Below are positions 1 through 7,817 of a stretch of DNA of 64,000 bases, piece after piece; the stretch's first letter is position 1, and every line of letters begins with the position of its first letter. A model generated the notes under the pieces. The model was not told the origin of the DNA, did no database searches, and saw nothing but the letters and a program-made list of their open reading frames with translations. A program made the position numbers and the translations under genes. The DNA is taken from positions 124,001 to 188,000 of the forward strand of contig NZ_JBFNQN010000003.1 in the NCBI RefSeq assembly GCF_040796495.1, written 5' to 3'. The stretch comes from Kineococcus endophyticus. Lineage in GTDB: Bacteria > Actinomycetota > Actinomycetes > Actinomycetales > Kineococcaceae.

Positions 1-1
1 C

Positions 2-124
2 GCGTCCCGGGAGGAGCTCACCGAGGGGCTGCGCCGGATCGGGGAGTTCCTCAGCGCGCTTTCCGCCACATCGATCAGCGCGTCCCGCGCCAGATCGACA
101 CGTGCGAGCGCGACGCCGCGGTGA
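2..124 (+). CDS. C-terminal end of a truncated gene, possibly a PLP-dependent aminotransferase
   Basis: An open frame enters from the left edge and stops at 122-124. Its first readable residues, SREELTEGLRRIGEFLSAL, resemble the closing helix of fold-type I aminotransferases (compare 'SREELEEGLRRI' endings in that family). The last 20 residues are Ser/Arg/Ala-rich and carry no motif. It converges with and overlaps the methyltransferase at 75-815 by 50 bases. With only 40 residues visible the family assignment is an inference, and a chance open frame cannot be excluded. Confidence 0.45.
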   Translation, partial: ASREELTEGLRRIGEFLSALSATSISASRARSTRASATPR

Positions 125-815
125 ACTCCGCGCGGTCCCACCCGCTCCAGCGGCTCTCCAGCCGCAACCCGGCGATCCTCGCCATGAGGTCGTACTCGGC
201 CGGCCACGCGTACCGGTGGTGCGAGGCGAACCTCGACGCCGTCCCGTCGGGCCCGAACCGGACGTGGTGCGACGTCAGCCGACAGGCGACGAGGTCGTAG
301 GTGTCGAATCCGAGGTGGTCGGGTGAGACGTCGAAGGGGCGGGCGGACTCCCCGGGCGGCAACCACTGCAGCTCCGGCAGACCGACCTCGACGAGGAACG
401 CGCCGCCCGGCGCGAGGTGCCGGGCCGCGTTGACGAAGCACTCGACCTGCTCGTCCTGCTCCAGCAGGTTCGTGATCGTGTTGAACACCAGGTAGACGAG
501 GGAGAACTCGCCGTCCACCCGGGTCGTCGCCATGTCCCCCTCGACCACCTCGACGGCGGGGGCCCCGGCCGCGGTCTTCGCGCGCAGTTCCGCGAGCATG
601 TGGGGCGACAGTTCGACGCCCGCGACCGGCACCCCGCGGGCGGCCAGGGCGAGGCCGACACGACCCGTGCCGATCGCGAACTCCAGCGCCCGGCCGGTCC
701 CCGCGAGGTCGGCCAGGACGTCGACCGTCGGCCCGAGGACCTCGGGGGCGAACATCCCGGTCGAGTCCTCGTCGTAGGTGCGGGCCACGTCAGGGCCCCA
801 CAGGTCACCCGTCAC
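75..815 (-). CDS. class I SAM-dependent methyltransferase
   Basis: This is a 246-residue soluble protein. The SAM-binding motif I is seen as EFAIGTGRVGLAL (about residues 45-57), followed by an acidic end of strand 2 (VAGVELS) and the motif VEGDMAT near residue 92. These are features of small Rossmann-type methyltransferases; the substrate is not readable from the sequence. The GTG start at 815 is preceded by TACCGT ending 7 bases upstream, which fits a leaderless transcript and supports this start. It is a single gene, convergent with the fragment at the left edge and separated from the next minus-strand gene by 43 bases. Confidence 0.85.
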   Translation of the reverse strand: MTGDLWGPDVARTYDEDSTGMFAPEVLGPTVDVLADLAGTGRALEFAIGTGRVGLALAARGVPVAGVELSPHMLAELRAKTAAGAPAVEVVEGDMATTRVDGEFSLVYLVFNTITNLLEQDEQVECFVNAARHLAPGGAFLVEVGLPELQWLPPGESARPFDVSPDHLGFDTYDLVACRLTSHHVRFGPDGTASRFASHHRYAWPAEYDLMARIAGLRLESRWSGWDRAEFTAASRSHVSIWRGTR

Positions 816-822
816 GCCAGCG

Positions 823-828
823 ACGGTA
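823..828 (-). promoter_or_regulatory. -10 box, leaderless promoter of the methyltransferase at 815
   Basis: TACCGT on the minus strand ends 7 bases before the GTG at 815, so transcription should begin at or next to the start codon. No Shine-Dalgarno site precedes the gene. Confidence 0.5.
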
Positions 829-858
829 GGCGCCCCCGCCGCCGGGTTCCAGGGAGTT

Positions 859-1881
859 TCAGCGCGGCCAGGCGAGGTCGGCCACGACGGGGGAGTGCGT
901 GCTCCCGCCCGGCGCCCCCTCGAACGTGTCGACGGGGTCGAACCCGGCGACGAGCACGACGTCGACCCGTGCGAACCCCGGTGAGGCGCCGCGCGTGAGG
1001 CCGGGTTGCGTGCCGACGGCGCGGTGCGCGTCGAGGAGGCCGTGGGAGCGCAGTTCGCGCAGCGGCTCGTTGAACTCGGCGGAGTTCAGGTCGCCGGCCA
1101 CGACCACGGCCTGACCGGCGGCCCGGCGCTGCGCGGCGATCTCGGCGAACCGGTGCGCCTCGGCGACGCGGACGCGGGCCGCGTTCCCCGTCGACCCCGC
1201 GGGGCTGCGCGCGACGGCCCGCGCCGAGCAGAACAGGCAGGGCGAGGCCTGGTGCACCGAGACGACCGCCACGGGGCGCCCGTCCACGTCGAGCGTCACG
1301 ACGTCGGCGGGCCGGGCCCCGGCGGGCAGTCCCGTCACGGGGACGACGGACGTCAGGGGGAACCGCGACCACACGGCGTCGCCGTCGCCCTGGCTGCTCG
1401 TGGCGCTCCAGCTGCGGTAGGGGTACTGCGCCCCGTAGCGGGCCTCGTAACCGGCGCGCTGGTCGGGGGCGACCTCCTGCAGCGCCAGGACGTCCGGCGC
1501 GGCGGTGCGCACGAGCTCGGCCAGGCCCTCGGCCCCGCGGTGGCTGGAGGTGTTGAAGGTGGCGACGCGCAGGTCCCGGGCGCGGTCCACCGGGTCGACC
1601 CGGTGGAGCGCGTAGGGGACGAAGACCGCCCCGGCCGCCACGGCGGGCGCGGCGACGGCGGCGGCCGACCACCACCAGCGCGCCGCGGTCGTCACCGGGA
1701 CGAGGAGGAGGGCCGGCGCCAGCCACCAGAGCGCGAAGAGCCCGAGGACGTAGCCGACGGCGTGAGCGTCGGTGGACCCCAGGACGACCGCGAGGGCCAG
1801 GGTCGCGACCACGCCGTACCCGAGGACGAGGGCGTGCAGTGCGCGGCGCCACGTCGGGCGCCCGGAAGGCGTCGGTGGCAC
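859..1881 (-). CDS. membrane-anchored endonuclease/exonuclease/phosphatase family protein
   Basis: The protein has 340 residues. Three hydrophobic segments (about residues 14-35, 41-62 and 69-92) are followed by an EEP (DNase I-like) domain from about residue 105. Seen motifs are RVATFNTSSHRG, LQEV with the metal-binding Glu, AGDLNS with the catalytic Asp/Asn, and a terminal THSPVVADL carrying the catalytic His. The domain probably lies outside the membrane. EEP proteins cleave phosphodiester or phospholipid bonds; the substrate here is unknown. It starts 12 bases after the glycosyltransferase at 1894-3210 ends, so the two are probably co-transcribed. A CAGGAT hexamer ending 6 bases before the GTG could also drive it separately. 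Confidence 0.85.
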   Translation of the reverse strand: MPPTPSGRPTWRRALHALVLGYGVVATLALAVVLGSTDAHAVGYVLGLFALWWLAPALLLVPVTTAARWWWSAAAVAAPAVAAGAVFVPYALHRVDPVDRARDLRVATFNTSSHRGAEGLAELVRTAAPDVLALQEVAPDQRAGYEARYGAQYPYRSWSATSSQGDGDAVWSRFPLTSVVPVTGLPAGARPADVVTLDVDGRPVAVVSVHQASPCLFCSARAVARSPAGSTGNAARVRVAEAHRFAEIAAQRRAAGQAVVVAGDLNSAEFNEPLRELRSHGLLDAHRAVGTQPGLTRGASPGFARVDVVLVAGFDPVDTFEGAPGGSTHSPVVADLAWPR

Positions 1882-1893
1882 CCCACCATCCTG

Positions 1894-3210
1894 CTACACG
1901 CGCGAGCCCGTCAGGGCCGGGACGGTGCGGCGGGTGGACGTCCGCAGCGCGTACAGCTCCTCGAAGCGCGCCAGCGTCACCCGCTCGTCGTGGCCGGCCG
2001 CGATCTGCGCGCTGCGCCGGCCCATCCGCCGGTGCAGGCCGTCGGGCGCGTCCTGCGCGACCTCGCCCAGGACGAGGGCCAGTCGGGCGGCGAGCACCGC
2101 GGGTCGGGCGTGCGGGAAGAGGAACCCGTTGTCGCCGTCGCGCACGAGGTGCGGCAGGGCGCACGCGTCCACCCCGAACACCGGCAACCCCGACGCCATC
2201 GCCTCCAGGACGACGAGCGACTGCAGTTCCGCCGTCCCGGCGTTGGCGAAGACGTCGCACGCCAGGTACGCCGCGGGCAGGTCCTCCTCGGGGACGAAAC
2301 CCGTCGAGACGACGCGGTCGGCGACGCCGAGGGCCGCGGCCTGCCGCAGCAGCGCCGGGCGCAGCGCGCCGTCGCCGACGAGCAGCAGCTGGGCGTCGAC
2401 GTCGGGCCGGACCGTGCGGACGAGGGCGAGCGCCTCGACGAGTTCGGACACGTTCTTCTCCGGCGCGAGGCGTCCGACGTACCCGACGGTGGGCCGGTCC
2501 GGGACGCCGTACCGGGTGCGGAAGTCCCGCCGCCGCTGCCCGGTGGGGTCGGGGGAGAACCGGCGCAGGTCCATGCCGCACGAGATGGGCAGCACGGGGC
2601 CGGGGATCCCGGCGCGTTCGGCGAGCGCCGCCGCGTACGGGGTCGGGGCGGTCACGACGTCGGCCTTCGTGAACACCGCCGCCGCGTCCGCCCACGCCCA
2701 GGTGTGCAGCCGGCGCTCCACGGCGCGGCCGAGGGGGACGTGGTGCGTGAGGTTCTCGGGCATGAAGTGGTTCGTCGCCACGACGGGGATCCCCAGCCGG
2801 TTCGCGGCGGTCACCAGGGCCCGGCCGAGGAGGAAGTGGCTCTGGACGTGCACGACGTCGGGGGCGACCTCGCGCAGGACGCGCGTCGCGGCGCGGACGA
2901 GCCCGACGGGCGGGCAGAACCGCAACCCCGTCCCACCGGCGACGACGGGCAGGGCGGGCAGCCGGTGCTCGGTGACGTCCGCGGCGGTGCGCGTCGTCGT
3001 CGTGCGCAGGTCGCGGCCGGGAGCCACGACGTGCACGTCGTGCCGGGTGGCGAGCCCGGCGGCGAGGCGGCCCGCGAAGGCGGCGGCGCCGTTGACGTCG
3101 GGGGCGTAGGTGTCGGCTCCGATGAGGATTCGCATGCGTCGATCGAACCCCGGCGGGGGTGTTGCGGGCATCGGACCGGGGAGCGGTCCTGACGGGGACG
3201 GGAGTTCCAC
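1894..3210 (-). CDS. family 4-type glycosyltransferase (GT-B fold)
   Basis: A 438-residue protein. The N-terminal GT-B half begins at MRILIGADTYAPDVNGAA, with the typical Gly-rich acceptor loop. The C-terminal half has GYVGRLAPEKN and the E-x7-E region EAMASGLPVFGVD, which binds the nucleotide-sugar donor. It most resembles mannosyl- or glucosyl-transferases acting on lipids or polysaccharides; the acceptor is unknown. GTG at 3210 is chosen because GGAGG lies 8 bases upstream, although this adds a Pro-rich leader of 25 residues; ATG at 3135 is the start expected from the family and lacks a clear ribosome site. The product is probably cytoplasmic or peripheral on the membrane. Confidence 0.88.
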   Translation of the reverse strand: MELPSPSGPLPGPMPATPPPGFDRRMRILIGADTYAPDVNGAAAFAGRLAAGLATRHDVHVVAPGRDLRTTTTRTAADVTEHRLPALPVVAGGTGLRFCPPVGLVRAATRVLREVAPDVVHVQSHFLLGRALVTAANRLGIPVVATNHFMPENLTHHVPLGRAVERRLHTWAWADAAAVFTKADVVTAPTPYAAALAERAGIPGPVLPISCGMDLRRFSPDPTGQRRRDFRTRYGVPDRPTVGYVGRLAPEKNVSELVEALALVRTVRPDVDAQLLLVGDGALRPALLRQAAALGVADRVVSTGFVPEEDLPAAYLACDVFANAGTAELQSLVVLEAMASGLPVFGVDACALPHLVRDGDNGFLFPHARPAVLAARLALVLGEVAQDAPDGLHRRMGRRSAQIAAGHDERVTLARFEELYALRTSTRRTVPALTGSRV

Positions 3211-3288
3211 CGGTCGTACCTCCGGGGTAGGGGGTCGGTCGCGCCGTTCCCCTCCACCGTCCCCGGTCCGGTTGCGCTGCAGGTGACC

Positions 3289-4464
3289 TCAGGGTTGCGG
3301 GTCGGTGACGTCCCGGCGCAGAGCGGTGTGCACGACGTCGGGCACCAGCGCCCCGACGTAGTCCTGGCCGTCCAGGACGGGCAGCAGCGGCGCCTCCTGG
3401 GCCAGCAACCGGGAGAACGCCGACCGCAGGTCCGCGTCCGCCGGGACGCTCGCGGTGAACGGTTCCACGAGGTCCCCCACCCGGGCGTCCCGCGCCCCCG
3501 AGCGGGCCGCCGTCCGCACCCGGCCGCGCGCCACCCAGCCCAGCACCCGGCCCTGGGAGAGGACGACGGCGTGCTGCCCGCCGTCGAGGTCGAGGGCCGT
3601 CGCCGCGTACTCCACCCCGTCGCCCGGGGCGAGGACGAGGGGTTTGGCGAGGTCCTCCACGCGCACCGGCGTGACGGCCAGCCGGCGCAACCCCCGGTCG
3701 GAGCCGACGAACTCCACGACGAACTCCGACGCCGGCGCCGACAGCAGCGTCCGGGGGTCGCAGAACTGCTCCAGCACGCCGCCGGGGGAGAACACCGCGA
3801 TCCGGTCGGCGATCCGGACGGCTTCGTCGAGGTCGTGCGTGACGAACAGCACCGTCTTGCCCAGGCTCGTCTGGATGCGCCGGAACTCCGTCTGCAACCG
3901 GTCCCGCACGACGGGGTCGACGGCGCCGAACGGTTCGTCCATGAGGAGCACCGGCGGGTCCGCCGCCAGGGCCCGGGCCACCCCCACGCGCTGCTGCTGC
4001 CCGCCGGAGAGCTGGGCGGGGTAGCGGTCGCCGTACACCTGCGGGTCGAGGCCGACGAGGTCGAGCAGTTCGTCGACGCGGCGGGCCGCGACCGCGTCGT
4101 CCCAACCCAGCAGCCGGGGGACGGTGGCGACGTTGCGGCGGACGGTCCGGTGCGGGAGCAGCCCGCCGGCCTGCACGACGTACCCGATCCCGCGGCGCAA
4201 CGTGACCGCGTCGACGTGCGCGCTGTCGCGGCCGTCCACGACGATCCGTCCGCCGCTCGGTTCGACGAGGCGGTTCACCATCCGCAGGATCGTCGACTTC
4301 CCGCAGCCCGACGGGCCGACGAGCGCGACGAGCTCTCCGCGCCGCACGGAGAACGTCAGGTCGGTCACGGCGGGGGACTGCTGCCGCGGGTACCGCTTGG
4401 CGACCCCCTCGAACCGGATGACGTCGTCGACGCCGGTCTCGAGCTCGTCCGCGTCGGTGATCAC
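3289..4464 (-). CDS. glycine betaine/proline-type ABC transporter ATPase with CBS domains (orphan)
   Basis: The protein has 391 residues. The nucleotide-binding domain shows Walker A GPSGCGKST, the signature LSGGQQQRVGVARA, Walker B LLMDEPFGAVDP and the switch His in VTHDLDEA. The LPHRTVRRNVATVPRLLGW stretch is typical of ProV/OpuA/OpuC ATPases. A C-terminal CBS pair (about residues 255-385) would sense ionic strength or nucleotides. GTG at 4464 is the likely start because a longer frame would cross the start of the divergent gene at 4559; AAGGCT ends 6 bases before it. No permease or binding-protein gene lies on either side, which is unusual for this family. Confidence 0.85.
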   Translation of the reverse strand: MITDADELETGVDDVIRFEGVAKRYPRQQSPAVTDLTFSVRRGELVALVGPSGCGKSTILRMVNRLVEPSGGRIVVDGRDSAHVDAVTLRRGIGYVVQAGGLLPHRTVRRNVATVPRLLGWDDAVAARRVDELLDLVGLDPQVYGDRYPAQLSGGQQQRVGVARALAADPPVLLMDEPFGAVDPVVRDRLQTEFRRIQTSLGKTVLFVTHDLDEAVRIADRIAVFSPGGVLEQFCDPRTLLSAPASEFVVEFVGSDRGLRRLAVTPVRVEDLAKPLVLAPGDGVEYAATALDLDGGQHAVVLSQGRVLGWVARGRVRTAARSGARDARVGDLVEPFTASVPADADLRSAFSRLLAQEAPLLPVLDGQDYVGALVPDVVHTALRRDVTDPQP

Positions 4465-4558
4465 CCTCGAAGCCTTGCCGACGCCCGCCCCGATCGGCAA
4501 CGCGGGGCCAGCCGTTGGTCGGAGGTTCCGGGCGGTCGTGTCTGACAAGGTGGGAACC

Positions 4559-5089
4559 ATGGCCGACGCGGATCCCACTCCCTCCTCCTCGGCGCCCCGG
4601 CCCGCGGACGTGGACCCCTTCGCCCCCGACGACGTCGTCTGGCAGCGCATCGACCCGGCCTGGGCGACGGCGCAGCGGGTGGTCGGCGGCGTGGTCGCCG
4701 CCGTCGCGGCCGTCGTGGTCGCCGTCGTGGCGGTGCTCGTCACGCCGTGGGTCTGGCTGGGCCTGCTCGTCGTCGTCCCGCTGTGGTTCTGGGACTTCTC
4801 CTGGGCGCGTCGCCAGGCGCGGGCCTGGGGGTACGCCGAGCGCGACGACGACCTGCTCGTCGTCCACGGGATCCTCTTCCGCACGCTCGTCGTCGTCCCC
4901 TACGGCCGCCTGCAGTACGTCGACGTCGAGGCCGGCCCGGTGGACCGGAAGTTCGGGCTGGCCAAGGTGCAGCTGCACACCGCCTCCTCCGACACCGACG
5001 CGGCGATCCCGGGCCTGCGGCCGGAGGAGGCCGCCCGGCTGCGCGACCGGCTGGCCGCGCGCGGCGAGGCCCGGCTGGCGGGGCTGTGA
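4559..5089 (+). CDS. bPH2 (YdbS-like) membrane protein
   Basis: The protein has 176 residues. A Pro/Ser-rich start is followed by two adjacent membrane spans (about residues 41-80) and then a bacterial PH domain (PF03703) with LLVVHGILFRTLVVVPYGRLQYVDVE-type strands. YdbS/YdbT pairs are membrane proteins that protect against some bacteriocins in Bacillus; the role in actinobacteria is not established. The ATG at 4559 is preceded by CAAGGT ending 7 bases upstream. The stop overlaps the next start (GTGA), so this gene and the YdbT-like gene are translationally coupled. Confidence 0.85.
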   Translation: MADADPTPSSSAPRPADVDPFAPDDVVWQRIDPAWATAQRVVGGVVAAVAAVVVAVVAVLVTPWVWLGLLVVVPLWFWDFSWARRQARAWGYAERDDDLLVVHGILFRTLVVVPYGRLQYVDVEAGPVDRKFGLAKVQLHTASSDTDAAIPGLRPEEAARLRDRLAARGEARLAGL

Positions 5090-6570
5090 GTCCGGAAGGG
5101 GCGGACGAACCCGTCCTGGAGGTGCTGCCCGACGCGGTCGCCGACCGGCTGGACGCCCCCACGCGCGCGGTCCTGGCCGACCCGGGCTGGAAGCGGCTGC
5201 ACCCCGTCACCCCGGTGCTGCGGGCGTGGAAGGTCGTCGCGGCCGTGCTCGCGGTCGTGGTCGGGCAGAACGTCGACGACCTCCTGCGCCTGGAGCTGCC
5301 CGGCTGGGTGCTGACCCTCGCCGTCCTCGGCGGGGTCCTCGCCCTGGCCCTGGTCGGCGCCGGGTTCAGCGCGCTGTCGTGGCGGCGCACCCGCTACCGG
5401 ATCGACAACGAGGACGGCGTCGGCGCCGTGCACGTCGAGCGCGGCATCCTGTGGCGCCAGCAGCGGCGCGCCCAGCTCGACCGGCTGCAGGCCGTCGACG
5501 TCGTCCGCCCGCTGCTCGGCCGCCTCTTCGGGCTGGCCGAGCTGCAGCTGGAGGTCGCCGGCGGGTCCGGCAGCAAGGTCTCCCTGGCGTACCTGAAGGA
5601 GGAGGAGGCCCAGCGCGTCCGCAACGCCCTGCTCGCCGCCGCCGCCGGCCTCGTCGTCGCCGAGGGGGAGGAGGCGCCGGAGGCCCCGCAGCGCGAGGTC
5701 GTCGAGGTGCCCGCCACCCGGCTCATCACCTCCACGCTGAAGTCGGGGCTGACGATCGGGATGGTCCTCGTGCTCGTCGGGATCGCGGTCGGCTGCTGGT
5801 TCGCCCGCAGCCTGACCCCGCTCTTCGGCTCCGCCGCCGTCGTCCTCGGCCTCGTCTCGGCCGTCTGGCAGCGGTTCAGCACCGGCTTCAACTTCACGGT
5901 GGCGGACAGCCCGGACGGGCTGCGGCTCACCCACGGACTGCTCGAGCAGCGCTCGCAGACCGTGCCGCCCGGCCGCGTGCAGGCGCTGCGGATCACCCAG
6001 CCGCTGCTGTGGCGGCGGTCCGGCTGGTGGCGGGTCGAGGTCAACGTCGCGGGCTACTCCTCCGAGAGCGGTTCGGGCTCCGAGCGCAGCACCACGCTGC
6101 TGCCCGTCGGGACCGTCGAGGAGCTCGGCCTCGTCCTCGGGATCGTCCTGCCCGACCTGGCGACCGACGACCGCTCCCCGCTGGACGTCGTCCGCGCCGG
6201 GCTCACCGGTTCCGGCACCGACGGCGGTTTCACCCCCGTCCCGCGGCAGGCGCGCTGGCTGGACTGGGTGAGCTGGCGCCGTCGCGGCTACCTCATCACC
6301 GACCACGCGTTCCTGTCCCGCGGCGGCCGGGTCGTGCGCGGTCTGGACGTCGTCCCGCACGCGCGCACGCAGAGCCTCGGGCTGGAGCAGGGCCCGTGGC
6401 AGCGCAAGCTCGGACTGGCGAGCGTGCGCCTGCACTCCACCCCCGGCAAGGTCAGCCCCCGCGTCGACCACCTCGCCGCCGACGTCGCCGCGCGCCTCCT
6501 GCGCGAGCAGACCCAGCGGGCCCGCACCGCCCGCGCCGGCTCCGGCCCCGAGCGGTGGATGACCCGCTGA
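5086..6570 (+). CDS. bPH2-domain (YdbT-like) multi-pass membrane protein
   Basis: The protein has 494 residues and starts at a GTG that overlaps the stop of the preceding gene. It contains two membrane hairpins (about residues 45-95 and 222-262) and three PH-like segments, recognised by repeats of the pattern 'ERGILWRQ-RRAQLDRLQ', 'HGLLEQRSQTVPPGRVQ' and 'RVVRGLDVVPHARTQSLG'. This is the usual partner of the YdbS-like protein. The two probably form a membrane complex. The 3' end runs into a palindromic repeat (6582-6685) shared with the convergent ATP-grasp gene. Confidence 0.87.
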   Translation: MSPEGADEPVLEVLPDAVADRLDAPTRAVLADPGWKRLHPVTPVLRAWKVVAAVLAVVVGQNVDDLLRLELPGWVLTLAVLGGVLALALVGAGFSALSWRRTRYRIDNEDGVGAVHVERGILWRQQRRAQLDRLQAVDVVRPLLGRLFGLAELQLEVAGGSGSKVSLAYLKEEEAQRVRNALLAAAAGLVVAEGEEAPEAPQREVVEVPATRLITSTLKSGLTIGMVLVLVGIAVGCWFARSLTPLFGSAAVVLGLVSAVWQRFSTGFNFTVADSPDGLRLTHGLLEQRSQTVPPGRVQALRITQPLLWRRSGWWRVEVNVAGYSSESGSGSERSTTLLPVGTVEELGLVLGIVLPDLATDDRSPLDVVRAGLTGSGTDGGFTPVPRQARWLDWVSWRRRGYLITDHAFLSRGGRVVRGLDVVPHARTQSLGLEQGPWQRKLGLASVRLHSTPGKVSPRVDHLAADVAARLLREQTQRARTARAGSGPERWMTR

Positions 6571-6581
6571 CCCCGCCCTCC

Positions 6582-6685
6582 CCGTCACTGCGCGTGGTCG
6601 GCTGGGGGGATCGTCGCCGCATCGGGCCGAACCTATGGGCATGACGCTCCAACGAGCCACCCCCGGCGACCACGCGCAGTGACGG
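6582..6685. repeat. long inverted repeat with an embedded palindromic repeat copy
   Basis: The arms at 6582-6607 and 6660-6685 match at 24 of 26 positions. The spacer 6608-6658 is a 51-base unit that aligns with 44332-44382 at 34 of 51 positions, beginning GGATCGTCG and sharing GGGCCGRACCTA. It lies between two convergent genes and could fold as a bidirectional terminator, but a simple terminator would not need the conserved interior. Confidence 0.75.
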
Positions 6686-7588
6686 CTACCGGTAGCGGCG
6701 CGGGACGCTCCAGGGCTCCCCGAAGATCGCGTCCCAGTGCTCGGGGTGGAAGGGGCTGTCGCCGCCCGCGGGGTAGTTCGTGAGCTCCCCGACGACGACG
6801 CGGTCGGGCAGGACGTAGAGGTCGACCCGCACGAAGTCGGTGCCCTCGCCGAGCTGCTCGGCGAGAGCGATCGCCTCCTCGAGGCGCTCGGGCCGCGGGT
6901 GGGGCGGGTCGGCCCACGGCGGTCCGCCGGACAGCGGCAGGTGCTCCCAGTCGGGACGGTGGAAGTCCTGGGTGCGGTGCCCGAACCGTCCCGAGTCGAC
7001 CTGCACCCAGTGGCAGCGGCCGTGGACGACGAACAGCTTGAGGTCGTCGGGGACGGCCCCGCCGGGAGCCTGCAGCAGTTCCTCCACGACGACGCGCCGC
7101 GGCACGTGGCCGTAGGCCCACTCCCGGTTCGGGCCCTGCCCGTAGAGCTGGCTCGTCCAGTGCCGGGCGATGGCGACGAGGTGGCGGCGGTCGGCGTGCT
7201 CGGGGCGGACGTGCCGGTAGACCCAGCTGTGGTGGGCGACGGGGAGCCGGGCGTCGGCGGGGGCCTGCGGGGACACGACCACGACGGCGCCGCTGCCGTG
7301 GCTGGGTTTGACGACGTAGGACTCCGGCAGGTCCACGGCCGCGAGGTCGGCCGGGTCGTCGCAGACGGCGATGAGCGCGGGCAGGTGGCCCGGGCCGACG
7401 ACGGCCGTCACGTGGTCGCGGACGGCGACCTTGTCGGCGAACGTCACGACCAGCGGGCGGTGGTCGCGGAGCATCTTGTAGCGGACCTTCTCGGTGAAGG
7501 TGCGCGGACGGCGGGTGCGGGCCAGCCGCCAGAGCCGGACGAGGCGGCTGCGTTCGCGCCACCGCGGCCGGGGAGATCGTTTCGGCAC
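6686..7588 (-). CDS. TupA-like ATP-grasp protein
   Basis: The protein has 300 residues. An Arg-rich start leads into TFTEKVRYKMLRDHRPLV, the start of the TupA-like ATP-grasp family (PF14305), and then VVKPSHGSGAVVVV, the ATP-binding lysine/glycine loop. RVVVEELL and the late VRVDLYVLPDRVVVGELTNYP give the metal- and ATP-binding acidic residues. Family members are linked to cell-surface polymers such as teichuronopeptide and capsule. GTG at 7588 is chosen from the start of basic sequence; a CACACT hexamer lies 6 bases upstream. The substrate is unknown, but the polysaccharide locus nearby makes a surface-polymer role plausible. Confidence 0.8.
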   Translation of the reverse strand: MPKRSPRPRWRERSRLVRLWRLARTRRPRTFTEKVRYKMLRDHRPLVVTFADKVAVRDHVTAVVGPGHLPALIAVCDDPADLAAVDLPESYVVKPSHGSGAVVVVSPQAPADARLPVAHHSWVYRHVRPEHADRRHLVAIARHWTSQLYGQGPNREWAYGHVPRRVVVEELLQAPGGAVPDDLKLFVVHGRCHWVQVDSGRFGHRTQDFHRPDWEHLPLSGGPPWADPPHPRPERLEEAIALAEQLGEGTDFVRVDLYVLPDRVVVGELTNYPAGGDSPFHPEHWDAIFGEPWSVPRRYR

Positions 7589-7634
7589 CGAGTCAGTGTG
7601 TCGCAGTCCCCGGCCCCCCGGGCACGATGGCGGG

Positions 7635-7817
7635 ATGCGCCAGCCACGGACCCGCCACGACCTGGGCGTCCTCGCCGCCCTGCACGTGGTGACGGCGCTG
7701 CTCTGGTGGGTCCTGCTCGTCCCGCAGGGTCGGTGGTGGATCCTCGTCGCCGCCGTCTGGACGGTCACTGCCTCGGTGTCCGTCGTCCGCTGGCGACGCG
7801 CCCCTACTCCCCGGTGA
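7635..7817 (+). CDS. small two-span membrane protein
   Basis: The predicted product is 60 residues with two hydrophobic segments (about residues 12-29 and 34-49) and a basic tail RWRRAPTPR. Codon third positions are GC-rich in this frame. The ATG at 7635 has CACGAT ending 6 bases before it. It is divergent from the ATP-grasp gene and its end overlaps the end of the SulP gene by 14 bases. No family was recognised. Confidence 0.5.
   Translation: MRQPRTRHDLGVLAALHVVTALLWWVLLVPQGRWWILVAAVWTVTASVSVVRWRRAPTPR

Noticed and set aside
812-4978. 1388-codon minus-strand frame over several genes
   Set aside because: It crosses four well-supported genes in another frame and reads as Arg/Pro/Ala-rich sequence.
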